A DNA stretch of 64,000 nt from positions 1 through 64,000 of the IMG/VR virus record IMGVR_UViG_3300027754_000005, one strand, 5' to 3'. The stretch comes from a virus. The position numbers were made by a program, and so were the translations under genes. Shown here piece by piece: positions 1 to 7,720 of the stretch. The notes below the pieces were generated by a model that saw nothing but the letters and a program-made list of their open reading frames with translations, was not told where the DNA came from and made no database searches. The first letter of the stretch is position 1, and the number at the start of each line of letters is the position of its first letter.

Positions 1-1982
1 ATACCAGATCCAGAATAGCCAGATATACCAGATCCAGAGTAGCCAGAGATTCCAGAGTAACCACTATAGCCAGATATACCAGATCCAGAATAGCCAGATA
101 TACCAGATCCAGAGTAGCCAGAGATTCCAGAGTAACCACTATAGCCAGATATACCAGATCCAGAATAGCCAGATATACCAGAGCCACTATATCCAGAAAT
201 GCCGCTGTAACCAGAAACTCCTGAAAATCCAGAATACCCAGAAATACCAGAACCGCTGTAGCCTGAAATGCCAGAACCGCTATACCCTGAAATACCGCTG
301 TAACCAGATATGCCTGATGTGCCACTATACCCACTTATACCACTACCGCTGTAACCTGAAATTCCTGAATATCCACTAATACCAGCAGTAATAGCTAAAA
401 ATAAATTATGATTATTAGAAAAGTTTGTAGTTCCTGAACCACTAGAAGAAGTTAAAGTAACAGGATAAGTCCAATAACTTGTAGAAGTTCCAGCGTTTGT
501 ATTTGTTGGTGCGCTATTAACAAGCCATATTTGATAGTTTGAACTTACATTTCTATCTTGAATAGTAAATGTCTGCCCTTGTTTTATTAAAGCTAAAAAT
601 ATATCTGCATCAATTACATTGGGATTATCTGTTAAATGACTTACATTAATAGATGTTGCACTTGCCTGTGTCGCATTATTCCAAAGCACATGACCATCAG
701 TAGGATAGCCAGATGTTAATGAAGTATTTGCTTGATATAAAAATACAGTTGAAGAAGTGCCTTGTGCGCCAGAATATCCTGAAATACCAGAGCCACTATA
801 TCCTGAAATACCAGAGTAACCACTGTAGCCAGATATACCAGAACCACTGTAGCCAGAGATACCAGAGCCTGAGTAACCAGAGATACCAGATCCACTGTAG
901 CCAGATAGACCAGATCCACTGTAGCCAGATAGACCAGATGCACCACTGTAGCCAGAAATACCAGAACCACTGTAGCCAGAGATACCACTATAACCAGAGA
1001 TACCAGATCCACTATAGCCTGAGATACCAGAACCACTGTAGCCAGAAATACCAGAACCACTGTAGCCAGAGATACCAAAGCCACTGTAGCCAGATATACC
1101 AGAACCACTATAACCAGATATACCGGAGTATCCAGATATACCAGCGCCGCTGTAGCCAGATATACCAGAGCCACTGTAACCAGATATACCAGAGCCACTA
1201 TATCCAGAGATACCGGAAGTGCCGGTATTACCACTATAGCCAGAAAAACCGGAAGCGCCTGTAGCACCACTGTAGCCAGAAAAACCGGAAGCGCCACTAT
1301 AACCTGATGCACCTTGTGCTCCAGAGTAACCAGAAATACCAGAACCAGAGTAACCAGATAGGCCGGCACCACCAGCAGAACCACTGTAACCCGACATACC
1401 AGAGTAACCAGAGAAACCAGCCGTACCCATGATGGAGTCCACCCACTGACAACCATCAACGTCACAGTAATAAATCTTTAACTTACCAGCAACGTCGTCC
1501 CACCACATTGCTCCTGCACCGGGGGACGGAGGAGGTGATGCTCCAATGTATACAGAGCCAGAATATCCAGACGCGCCAGAGTAACCTGAGATACCAACAA
1601 ATCCAGAGAATCCAGAAGTGCCACTGTAGCCAGAGATACCAGAATATCCTGATGCACCAAATCCACCAGATGTGCCAGATTGGCCTGACCAACCAGAAAT
1701 ACCTGAGTAACCGGATTTACCAGAGTAACCAGATAATCCAGAATATCCAGACGAGCCAGAGACAGGGCCAACAACTTCTGTTGATCCGTCGCTGTAGTAA
1801 ATTGTTAGATAACCAGTTGTTGGGTTATAGATAATATTGGTAATGAGTTTGCCGGGCGTGGCAGCGTTAGCGATCTGGGAGACAGACGCTTGTTTTGTTA
1901 CACCACCTTGTACAACTACCGTTTGCTCGTTACCTGTTAGGGTTGTAGCAACCGGTAGTCTGGTTATGGGCTGATCTGACAT
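1..1982 (-). CDS. Collagen-like tail fibre protein (C-terminus outside window)
   Basis: An open frame starts at ATG 1980-1982 and runs unbroken off the left edge, giving about 660 residues. The first ~85 residues (MSDQPITRLPVATTLTGNEQ...) look like a virion-anchoring head. Next come Gly-X-Ser/Gly-Tyr-Ser-Gly repeats (GYSG, GISGYSG, GASGFSG). These are interrupted by a short globular insert around residues 150-185 containing GAMWWDDVAGKLKIYYCD, and by a non-repetitive ~140-residue domain encoded at about 365-780. Glycine at every third position is the collagen triple-helix signature, known in phage fibres. Fibre function is inferred from this and from the virion gene context. It lies 8 bp behind the TIG-domain gene and shares promoter 3514-3546. 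A second gene with the same repeats is at 59560-61194. The many repeat-derived ORFs in other frames are shadows. Confidence 0.85.
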   Translation of the reverse strand, partial: MSDQPITRLPVATTLTGNEQTVVVQGGVTKQASVSQIANAATPGKLITNIIYNPTTGYLTIYYSDGSTEVVGPVSGSSGYSGLSGYSGKSGYSGISGWSGQSGTSGGFGASGYSGISGYSGTSGFSGFVGISGYSGASGYSGSVYIGASPPPSPGAGAMWWDDVAGKLKIYYCDVDGCQWVDSIMGTAGFSGYSGMSGYSGSAGGAGLSGYSGSGISGYSGAQGASGYSGASGFSGYSGATGASGFSGYSGNTGTSGISGYSGSGISGYSGSGISGYSGAGISGYSGISGYSGSGISGYSGFGISGYSGSGISGYSGSGISGYSGSGISGYSGISGYSGSGISGYSGASGLSGYSGSGLSGYSGSGISGYSGSGISGYSGSGISGYSGYSGISGYSGSGISGYSGAQGTSSTVFLYQANTSLTSGYPTDGHVLWNNATQASATSINVSHLTDNPNVIDADIFLALIKQGQTFTIQDRNVSSNYQIWLVNSAPTNTNAGTSTSYWTYPVTLTSSSGSGTTNFSNNHNLFLAITAGISGYSGISGYSGSGISGYSGTSGISGYSGISGYSGSGISGYSGSGISGYSGFSGVSGYSGISGYSGSGISGYSGSGISGYSGYSGISGYSGSGISGYSGSGISGYSGYSGISGYSGSGISGYSGSG

Positions 1983-1990
1983 TTATTTTA

Positions 1991-2605
1991 TTAGGTGTAA
2001 GTAAAGCTACCATGCAGAGTTGCTGTGCCAAATGTGGACGTAGCGCTCACGTCAACAATACCAGTGATTGGGTACACTGGAGTAGTTGCGTGAATCTCTG
2101 TGGAATTGATCAATGTGAATGTTGCTAAAGCTCCGCCGACTTTTACGTTTGTCACGTCGGTAAAGTTAGCACCCATGATTACGATTGGTGTGCCACCAGC
2201 CTGTGGGCCGGTGCTAGGCGATACTGTGTAGATAAACGGATTTAGCATCTGTGGCGATGGTGCCACGTTGCTGGCTCTGTTAAGATCGCCCTGTGCTCCG
2301 CCCGCAGGAGGAACGCCTTCAATGAAGAACGAATCTGCGCCTTGAGTAAAGCCACCGTCTGTCATAATCTGATTTGGTGTGAGCGCAACAGAGACGTCTG
2401 GGCGCGGGAAGCGCAACGCAATGTTTTCAGTCTGACGCGCAGGCAAACGCCATGGGTCGAACTGATCTAGGTCGTCCTTACATACCCGCATCCCTGGAAA
2501 ATTAGGGTCGGGCATTAATTCGGTATAGCCAAACTTTCTATTGCAGCGGTCGCAGACCGCTATAGACAGAACGCTATTACCTCGAGTATCGAGGTAAACT
2601 GGCAT
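1991..2605 (-). CDS. Virion protein with CxxC motif and C-terminal IPT/TIG domain
   Basis: 204 residues. The N-terminal ~60 residues carry a CDRCNRKFGYTE segment and a downstream MRVCKDD, a possible zinc-binding pair or knuckle. Residues ~115-204 read as an immunoglobulin-like IPT/TIG fold, with the typical SPSTGPQAGGTPIVIMG opening and a beta-rich GTATLHGSFTYT end. TIG domains in phages usually decorate capsids or tails and bind surface glycans. The exact role here is inferred from position, between a small head protein and the collagen-like fibre. The stop and start overlap the upstream gene at 2605, indicating coupling. Confidence 0.7.
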   Translation of the reverse strand: MPVYLDTRGNSVLSIAVCDRCNRKFGYTELMPDPNFPGMRVCKDDLDQFDPWRLPARQTENIALRFPRPDVSVALTPNQIMTDGGFTQGADSFFIEGVPPAGGAQGDLNRASNVAPSPQMLNPFIYTVSPSTGPQAGGTPIVIMGANFTDVTNVKVGGALATFTLINSTEIHATTPVYPITGIVDVSATSTFGTATLHGSFTYT

Positions 2606-2910
2606 TACTTAATTCCGGATTGAACTACAGTAAGTGTATCACCAGCGGTTGCACCAGACAAACGAATAGCACGATATGGTTGTGCTAAAAACGTTGCAGT
2701 GTTTGGTGCAGATGTTGGTGCTGTAATCCAAGTAAAAGTTGGTGCTGTAAAAACACTATTTACTACAGGATACGGGTCGGTTTGTGAAACTTGAACCGTG
2801 CCGGAGCCAGAATTTACATAACTAACTTGGAATGGTGCAATGTACTGGTCGAGCACAACCGCATCGGTTGTTGTCCCAGCGGTTGGTACTGTTACGATTA
2901 TTTCACGCAT
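2605..2910 (-). CDS. Small beta-rich putative virion protein
   Basis: 101 residues, rich in Thr, Val and Ala, with no membrane segment or cysteine. I do not recognise the family. It sits in the unit driven from about 3514-3546, between the 153-residue putative decoration protein and the TIG protein. It starts at ATG 2910 behind an AGGAG-like Shine-Dalgarno (cctttt/aggag on the minus strand near 2920). A minor head or tail component is inferred from the neighbours only. Confidence 0.6.
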   Translation of the reverse strand: MREIIVTVPTAGTTTDAVVLDQYIAPFQVSYVNSGSGTVQVSQTDPYPVVNSVFTAPTFTWITAPTSAPNTATFLAQPYRAIRLSGATAGDTLTVVQSGIK

Positions 2911-2958
2911 GATTTCTCCTAAAAGGTTAAAAGAGGCGGGACTAGCCCGCCATCTAAA

Positions 2959-3420
2959 TTAGCTATTTGTTAAGCCAGAACCGTAAGGAGTAATTGTGCC
3001 ATCAGAGTTGCGACCAGTGTACTGAATAGACAGTGTACCAGCAGAAGCTGCTTCAGAAGCTAAAGTAACTGTGCAGTCGTATGCACCAACGTTAGCTAAC
3101 AAGTTAGCCACAGCAGCAGAGGCTGTAAATACTACAGCAACTTTACCTAAGGCAGTAGTTGTCAATGTGCCGACAGCAGTAGTTGTGCCGTTAACAGTCA
3201 AACTAACTGCGCGTGAAGCTGCTCCAACTACGTTTAAGTAGCCGTCGATTGAGTGAATGATTGAACCTGCAGGGATTACATCAGTTGCTGCCGCACCAGC
3301 CACAATAGTGGTCTGTTGTGAAATCATTGTAGCACCAGTGTTGTCAGCAGAAATTGTGCCGTCGTTGCTGGTTGTTTGACGTGTGTTAAGACGTAGCGGG
3401 ATTGTAAAAGTTGATGACAT
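2959..3420 (-). CDS. Putative capsid decoration or fibre-like virion protein
   Basis: 153 residues, Ala/Thr/Val rich with alternating hydrophobics typical of beta-sandwich virion proteins (TVNGTTTAVGTLTTTALGKV). No catalytic motif is visible. It is the first gene of a transcription unit. The promoter-like element at 3514-3546 lies about 95 bp upstream, and the terminator of the capsid unit lies beyond that. Its position right after the major capsid unit would suit a decoration protein, but this is inference. Confidence 0.6.
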   Translation of the reverse strand: MSSTFTIPLRLNTRQTTSNDGTISADNTGATMISQQTTIVAGAAATDVIPAGSIIHSIDGYLNVVGAASRAVSLTVNGTTTAVGTLTTTALGKVAVVFTASAAVANLLANVGAYDCTVTLASEAASAGTLSIQYTGRNSDGTITPYGSGLTNS

Positions 3421-3513
3421 GTTTAATTCCTTATCTTAGTGGGTATCCCAAACTGTCTCTAAGTCGTCTCACCGGGAAGTAGCGGTGGTCAGAGTGGGAT
3501 TATCTTCCTAATA

Positions 3514-3546
3514 CTACTTATGCAAAATGAAGAGAAAAAACGCCCT
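3514..3546 (-). promoter_or_regulatory. Phage promoter-like element, copy A
   Basis: The minus strand reads AGGGCG (3541-3546), 14 nt, then TTTGCATAAGTAG (3514-3526). The hexamer is an exact consensus match. It lies just past the capsid-unit terminator and about 95 bp before the gene starting at 3420. One of ten copies in the window. Confidence 0.75.
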
Positions 3547-3551
3547 AAAAG

Positions 3552-3576
3552 CAAAAAACCCCGCCGAAGCGGGGTT
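3552..3576 (-). terminator. Rho-independent terminator after the capsid gene
   Basis: The minus strand reads AACCCCGC-TTCG-GCGGGGTT followed by a T run, an 8-bp GC-rich stem with a stable UUCG loop. It lies 28 bp after the major capsid stop codon and directly before promoter copy A. Confidence 0.9.
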
Positions 3577-3603
3577 CCAAAGTGCCTTTGTGGGGCTTTT
3601 TGA

Positions 3604-4521
3604 TTAAACGCCTTGAGTACCAAAAACGTTACGTGCATCATGCCAGCCGGTCGCATAGCGCTCGGTAGCTTTGTAACGCATAGAGTCAGTCTCGAAGTCG
3701 CCTTCCATGGATTTCTCCATTGGACGACGGGATACGAGCATGAGTCCGTTTTCAGCATCAGTCTGAACAAACCAGGCTTTGCTTGAGGACAAACGTGTTA
3801 CCACGTGTGTGCCTTTAGGCAGCATGCCTGTTGATTTGATAGGGTTCAAATCATTATCGGCTGTACCAGAACGGAGAACCGATTTCAGAATTACTTCTGA
3901 CTGGAACTCGAGTGCTGGAGGAACAACTAACTGCTCAGCTTTCAGACGAATACGCTTACCGTTATTGTCGATAGCGCCACGGATTTGAATCAAAATCTGT
4001 TCAACAGAAGTTTGGCTCAATGAAGCAGCGGTTGACAATTTATTGCTGTATGTTTGACCATTAGCAATAGGGTGAGCTGTACTAATCAAAACTACGCCGT
4101 CGCCACCAGTGTAACCGCTTGTGAACGCAAAGTTCAACAAGTTAGCACACAAAGTTTCCTTAGTTTCAATCATAGACTGAGCTAAGTGTTTAGCGAAGGT
4201 AGAGCCGATACGGATGTGATCGCCGTCTTCCATCAAAACTTTGGTCAAGGCATAAGCCAAGCCATAGATTTGGTAGATGAAACGGGTGATGTACAATGTA
4301 CCACCTTGATCATAGCTGACAGGAGTACCGTCAGGCATGGCAGGTGCAGCATTCATACCGAAGAGCATTACTTCTTCGTGATAGTTACGTGGAATACCTT
4401 GGATCTGTTCTACAAATCCTTTCCACTCGTCGGCGCGTTGTTCGTATACGCCATCAAAGACTTCGTTGATAATCGGTTCGACTACCGCACGAAAGTCGGT
4501 ACTACGCATTGGGGTTGCCAT
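3604..4521 (-). CDS. Major capsid protein
   Basis: 305 residues. The sequence has the features of Mu gpT/HK97-fold capsid proteins: an N-terminal helix region (FRAVVEPIINEVFDGVYEQ), a central DNNGKRIRLKAEQLVVPP segment, and a C-terminal region ending RYATGWHDARNVFGTQGV, which is typical of the P-domain/A-domain end. It is followed by a strong terminator. It is preceded by a 223-residue head protein, a 184-residue protein and the scaffold-like gene, which is the standard order scaffold to capsid. High expression is likely given the clean Shine-Dalgarno (aaggaat upstream of ATG 4521) and the unit's own terminator. Confidence 0.8.
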   Translation of the reverse strand: MATPMRSTDFRAVVEPIINEVFDGVYEQRADEWKGFVEQIQGIPRNYHEEVMLFGMNAAPAMPDGTPVSYDQGGTLYITRFIYQIYGLAYALTKVLMEDGDHIRIGSTFAKHLAQSMIETKETLCANLLNFAFTSGYTGGDGVVLISTAHPIANGQTYSNKLSTAASLSQTSVEQILIQIRGAIDNNGKRIRLKAEQLVVPPALEFQSEVILKSVLRSGTADNDLNPIKSTGMLPKGTHVVTRLSSSKAWFVQTDAENGLMLVSRRPMEKSMEGDFETDSMRYKATERYATGWHDARNVFGTQGV

Positions 4522-4546
4522 TTGCTATTCCTTTTCTTTCGTTATA

Positions 4547-5218
4547 TTAAGAGTAAGCGACCGAAACAGACGGAGCGACTAATTGACTGTTAGCGATTTG
4601 AACTTGTACGATTGTGTAAGTGTCAGCCCAGGCATTTGTTTGCCCTGTTGGCCAAGCAGTTTCACGACCTAAACCAACCACTTTAACTTGACCTTGAGCA
4701 CCGGTTGCTACTGGTGATGCAGCCAAAGCTGTTTGTGAGAAGCCAGCGCCACCGTTGCCGATAGATTGACCTACCGTTGGGTTATTTGTTGCATCAAAAT
4801 CGTAAGCCTTGCCAATAGCCGTAGTTGCCACTGAACCATTACACTGAGCTTCGTAAACCAATTGAGGATCTGTGAAGAGCCAAAAAATGATTTGTGTAGA
4901 AGCATCAAGAGTTAGTTTAGAAGCCCATTTAGCTACTGAACGACGACCTTGTGAGTCTGTAAATTCAACGCCATCAAATACGCCAAACATTTTGCCAGTT
5001 GCGGCTAATGTAGGTGCTGGGATCAATTGACCCGATGTGTTGATTCCTACTGGTTGATATTGATAGAAAGCCTGACCAGTTGTGAGACCGTAAGGTGCAT
5101 TGTAAGTATTGTCAGTAGCAGCTTGAAAGCTGTTGGTACCCACAAACTGAGTTGCACGATCCAGACCACTTGGGTGGTAGGCAGGCTTCATACCAAAGGG
5201 AAGATATGTCGTAGACAT
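4547..5218 (-). CDS. Head-associated structural protein
   Basis: 223 residues (MSTTYLPFGMKPAYHPSG...). It is Gly/Thr/Gln rich and mostly beta, with no enzymatic motif. It lies immediately upstream of the major capsid gene. Phages of this type often have a protein with this FGMKPAYHPSG start next to the capsid gene, annotated only as structural. A decoration or minor capsid role is inferred. The ribosome-binding site aaaaggaat precedes ATG 5218. Confidence 0.65.
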   Translation of the reverse strand: MSTTYLPFGMKPAYHPSGLDRATQFVGTNSFQAATDNTYNAPYGLTTGQAFYQYQPVGINTSGQLIPAPTLAATGKMFGVFDGVEFTDSQGRRSVAKWASKLTLDASTQIIFWLFTDPQLVYEAQCNGSVATTAIGKAYDFDATNNPTVGQSIGNGGAGFSQTALAASPVATGAQGQVKVVGLGRETAWPTGQTNAWADTYTIVQVQIANSQLVAPSVSVAYS

Positions 5219-5251
5219 GTAATTTTATTCCTTTTGTTTTTTTGAAGAATG

Positions 5252-5806
5252 TTAATCGAAGCGGATATTACTATTCGCCTTTGCGGCCTCTTTTTCCATT
5301 TCCAAAACTCCACCTTCAAGAATTGAGCGTCCGCCCTTACCTTCTTGTGCAGTATTACGCACATTTGCGGTAATGTTGCGTTGATGATCTAGCGGATCCT
5401 CTAGGTGCATCATGCGCATCACTTCTTGATAGATTTCTTCTGGTAACTTGAAGAGAACCATCTCGTTACAGCTAACACAGCCTTCAAACTTGCCCGAGCT
5501 CATTTTGCCTAGTCCTTCAAAGCCTTTTCCTAATTCGGAGGCTTTAACTGGCTCATAACCCAATGCTACGCGTTTGTCGATACTGTCATAATTATTTGTA
5601 GTGGATAACCAGCACAAATGAAAGCCAGGGATAATCCCCGCTGGCAAGTCTGGCAATGCGCTATTTTGCCATTTATCTCTGAACGCCTCTGCACGTTCGC
5701 GCTTGGTTTTATTGCTAGGATCTTCTGTTGCAATCCGTTCTTTAGTTTCTTGTACACGATCCGCTAAGCGGTCTTCGATGTCACGTTTAATTCTTGTGTT
5801 TGCCAT
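5252..5806 (-). CDS. Conserved phage protein of unknown function, head gene cluster
   Basis: 184 residues, charged, with a helical N-terminus (RIKRDIEDRLADRVQETKER), a single CVSCNE motif near the middle and a C-terminal helix (LEMEKEAAKA). It has no signal peptide or membrane segment. Between the scaffold-like gene (5 bp upstream) and the head proteins, it is probably an assembly factor or minor head component. I do not recognise a named family. Confidence 0.6.
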   Translation of the reverse strand: MANTRIKRDIEDRLADRVQETKERIATEDPSNKTKRERAEAFRDKWQNSALPDLPAGIIPGFHLCWLSTTNNYDSIDKRVALGYEPVKASELGKGFEGLGKMSSGKFEGCVSCNEMVLFKLPEEIYQEVMRMMHLEDPLDHQRNITANVRNTAQEGKGGRSILEGGVLEMEKEAAKANSNIRFD

Positions 5807-5811
5807 GATAA

Positions 5812-6789
5812 TTAACCTTTATTTTCACGATCATACTGTGCATAAGCACGGATCATTTTGTTTCGTTTTTCTACATCGTCCCACGCACCAGCGTCTTTAA
5901 TTGCATTAACACGATCACGAGAAAGTGTGATGGTGCCAGCTTTTTGACTGGTGGTATTTGCAACCCTACTTGATGCTGTGGGGTTTGCCCGCCTATTACT
6001 TCCGCCTTTTGATACATAGCGGTGCGGTAAACGACTTGCTAAACGACTGTCTAACTCTTCCCAATACTCGGAATCACTAGGATCCCAACCATCGGCAGCG
6101 AGTTCTTGGTCAACTACTTTGGCAATTCTACTATCTGTATCTCGAGCTTGTGGATCGTACCAAGCGTTTTTCTTTAACCAACGAGTAGCATTTTCTTGTA
6201 CTTCATTACTAATTGGGTTAGGAACATTTTGCTTTGGCGCTTTAGCAGCCTCGAGCTGTTGTTTCTTGTAATATTGAGCTTGATTGAGACGCTGTTTAGC
6301 ATCTGTCAATTGCTCTAAATACTCTACTTGAGCTGATGCATCATTAGCTTGCGTTGCTTGCAACATCTTCATTTTTGCGTATTCAACTCTTGTAGCTTCG
6401 TCTTCGATAGCTTTATCAAGTTGTGCAAATTGATACGATGATGCTGTATTTTCTACTTTAGCAAGGCGTTCTGCTAGGTCTGCATTGTGACGCTCAAGCA
6501 TTTTAATCTTGTTTTGCGCCGAAAAATCACGCTGTTTCTTTAACTCTTTTTTGAGTCTGCGTTCTTCTCTACGAGCTTCACGGATCGCTTCACGCTCATC
6601 ATCTGAGACATCATCAGTTTCATCCGCATCTGCGTCAGCATCTTCTTCACGCTCTTCATCAGTGCGTTCGTCAGCATGCGTTTCTTCTTTTTCGACTTCA
6701 TCAACGCTATCTGGTATTTCTACCTTGGCGAGGACAGAGCCATCTTCTTGTTCCTTAATTGGAACGTCTTTCTTTTCATTTTCTGCCAT
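5812..6789 (-). CDS. Scaffolding protein
   Basis: 325 residues. The first ~70 are strongly acidic (EVEKEETHADERTDEEREED...). A long heptad-rich helical region follows (residues ~70-200, REARREERRLKKELKKQRDF...). The C-terminus is basic (VNAIKDAGAWDDVEKRNKMIRAYAQYDRENKG). An acidic head, a coiled coil and a basic capsid-binding tail, encoded just before the capsid genes, is the usual scaffold layout. The call rests on composition and position rather than a sequence signature. No protease gene is visible nearby. Confidence 0.7.
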   Translation of the reverse strand: MAENEKKDVPIKEQEDGSVLAKVEIPDSVDEVEKEETHADERTDEEREEDADADADETDDVSDDEREAIREARREERRLKKELKKQRDFSAQNKIKMLERHNADLAERLAKVENTASSYQFAQLDKAIEDEATRVEYAKMKMLQATQANDASAQVEYLEQLTDAKQRLNQAQYYKKQQLEAAKAPKQNVPNPISNEVQENATRWLKKNAWYDPQARDTDSRIAKVVDQELAADGWDPSDSEYWEELDSRLASRLPHRYVSKGGSNRRANPTASSRVANTTSQKAGTITLSRDRVNAIKDAGAWDDVEKRNKMIRAYAQYDRENKG

Positions 6790-6807
6790 TTTGTACTTTC
6801 TACAAAG

Positions 6808-7248
6808 TTAATCTACAAACGCTTTCATTTTCTGTGCCGCTTCAAATGACTTGATCTTAGAGATCACTTCACGCGCCTGTAGTGTAATAAACACCACTGG
6901 AGCGCCATCGTCGTCTGGTTGCACAACAAAACGGTCGCCGCCGTACTTAATTGTACGAACTAAGTCACCAACGCTACACCAAGGGCCTTCTGGCCATGGG
7001 GTAAGGTCATCTGGGCTTTTATACGCCAGTGGACCAATATTGATTACTTTAGCTACTGTCTCGTTAAAACGTAAGGTTTGTTTGGTTTCATCAACTAAGA
7101 TGATACCGCCTTTACTTGTCGTCTTTTCCCTGCGCAACTGCACAAGTACTCTGTCTCCAAGAATCTCAACGCCCGAGTCTACCTCTGGAAAGCATTCCTG
7201 CTCTGAACGTAAATCTGGCTCACTTTTACTATTAAAATCAATTGGCAT
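6808..7248 (-). CDS. GroES-like co-chaperonin
   Basis: 146 residues. From residue ~28 the GroES beta-barrel can be followed: VEILGDRVLVQLRREKTTSKGGIILVDE corresponds to the conserved DRVLVK...SAGGIVLP start including the mobile loop, and later VGDLVRTIKYGGDRF corresponds to GDxVLFxxYxG. It would cap a GroEL ring, as T4 gp31 does with host GroEL, and help fold the capsid protein. No GroEL gene is in the window, so it presumably works with the host chaperonin. About 27 extra N-terminal residues and an insert (YKSPDDLTPWPEGPW) make it longer than bacterial GroES (~97). It lies just upstream of the scaffold gene. Confidence 0.85.
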   Translation of the reverse strand: MPIDFNSKSEPDLRSEQECFPEVDSGVEILGDRVLVQLRREKTTSKGGIILVDETKQTLRFNETVAKVINIGPLAYKSPDDLTPWPEGPWCSVGDLVRTIKYGGDRFVVQPDDDGAPVVFITLQAREVISKIKSFEAAQKMKAFVD

Positions 7249-7278
7249 ACGCCAACTCTCCTTACACCTTACGGCGCT

Positions 7279-7467
7279 TTAGTTTTCATCATCCTCTGTT
7301 AGGAGGTCTTCTAGAATTGCCATGGCTTGTTTTAAGCCATCACGATTACCCAATACTCTTTGATAAGAATCAAAGTTATGGATGTTGGAACCTGAAGCTA
7401 GAACTTCGGTTGTTTCTTTATCCGCTTCTTTCAAGCGGCTTATGTACTCAGAAAGTATGTCTCTCAT
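7279..7467 (-). CDS. Small protein at the head of the capsid transcription unit
   Basis: 62 residues (MRDILSEYISRLKEADKETT...), predicted helical and acidic, of unknown function. I choose ATG 7465-7467 because the promoter-like element ends only about 4 nt before it. A longer reading to 7506 would have to start inside the -35-like part of that element. The message would then be nearly or fully leaderless. It is followed by the GroES gene 31 bp downstream. Confidence 0.6.
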   Translation of the reverse strand: MRDILSEYISRLKEADKETTEVLASGSNIHNFDSYQRVLGNRDGLKQAMAILEDLLTEDDEN

Positions 7468-7471
7468 ATTA

Positions 7472-7504
7472 CTACTTATGCAAAGAGGCGAAATATTCCG
7501 CCCC
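7472..7504 (-). promoter_or_regulatory. Phage promoter-like element, copy B
   Basis: The minus strand reads GGGGCG (7499-7504), 14 nt, then TTTGCATAAGTAG (7472-7484). It drives the small gene, GroES, scaffold and capsid unit. The spacer carries a GGCG...CGCC hairpin followed by TCTTT, so it may also end transcription from the portal unit. Confidence 0.75.
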
Positions 7505-7509
7505 AAACA

Positions 7510-7719
7510 TTAATAAAAGTTACCGCCGTCGAGATCTTTAAGGTTCTTTCCTGGGCCAACTTTTTTGGATTTAGCCATTTTGTTTTGGTTCAAAACGGCA
7601 TTATTAGCACGTTTGGAACCAGATGAACCTGCGTCCAGATTTTTGTTTTCTGGGCCACCGCCAGATGACAGTTTGCCAGTTTCTTGATATGTTTGACGAA
7701 AGCCTTTTTGATCGGCCAT
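7510..7719 (-). CDS. Small basic protein downstream of portal
   Basis: 69 residues (MADQKGFRQTYQETGKLSSGGG...), rich in Gly, Lys, Asn and Ser, and probably disordered. It starts 1 bp after the portal stop, so it is translationally coupled to portal. Function unknown. Small disordered proteins here are often minor virion components. Confidence 0.6.
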   Translation of the reverse strand: MADQKGFRQTYQETGKLSSGGGPENKNLDAGSSGSKRANNAVLNQNKMAKSKKVGPGKNLKDLDGGNFY

Positions 7720-7720
7720 A

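Noticed and set aside
1-1430. CRISPR-like appearance of short regular repeats
   Set aside because: The repeats are codon-periodic (Gly-Tyr-Ser-Gly), without spacers of constant length; they belong to a collagen-like coding frame.
713-1465. Two overlapping ORFs (183 and 249 residues) on both strands in the repeat region
   Set aside because: Both are shadows of the collagen-like frame: low-complexity repeats without stop codons in several frames.
3779-4593. Plus-strand ORFs across the capsid gene
   Set aside because: Shadows antisense to a well-supported capsid gene, no ribosome-binding sites.
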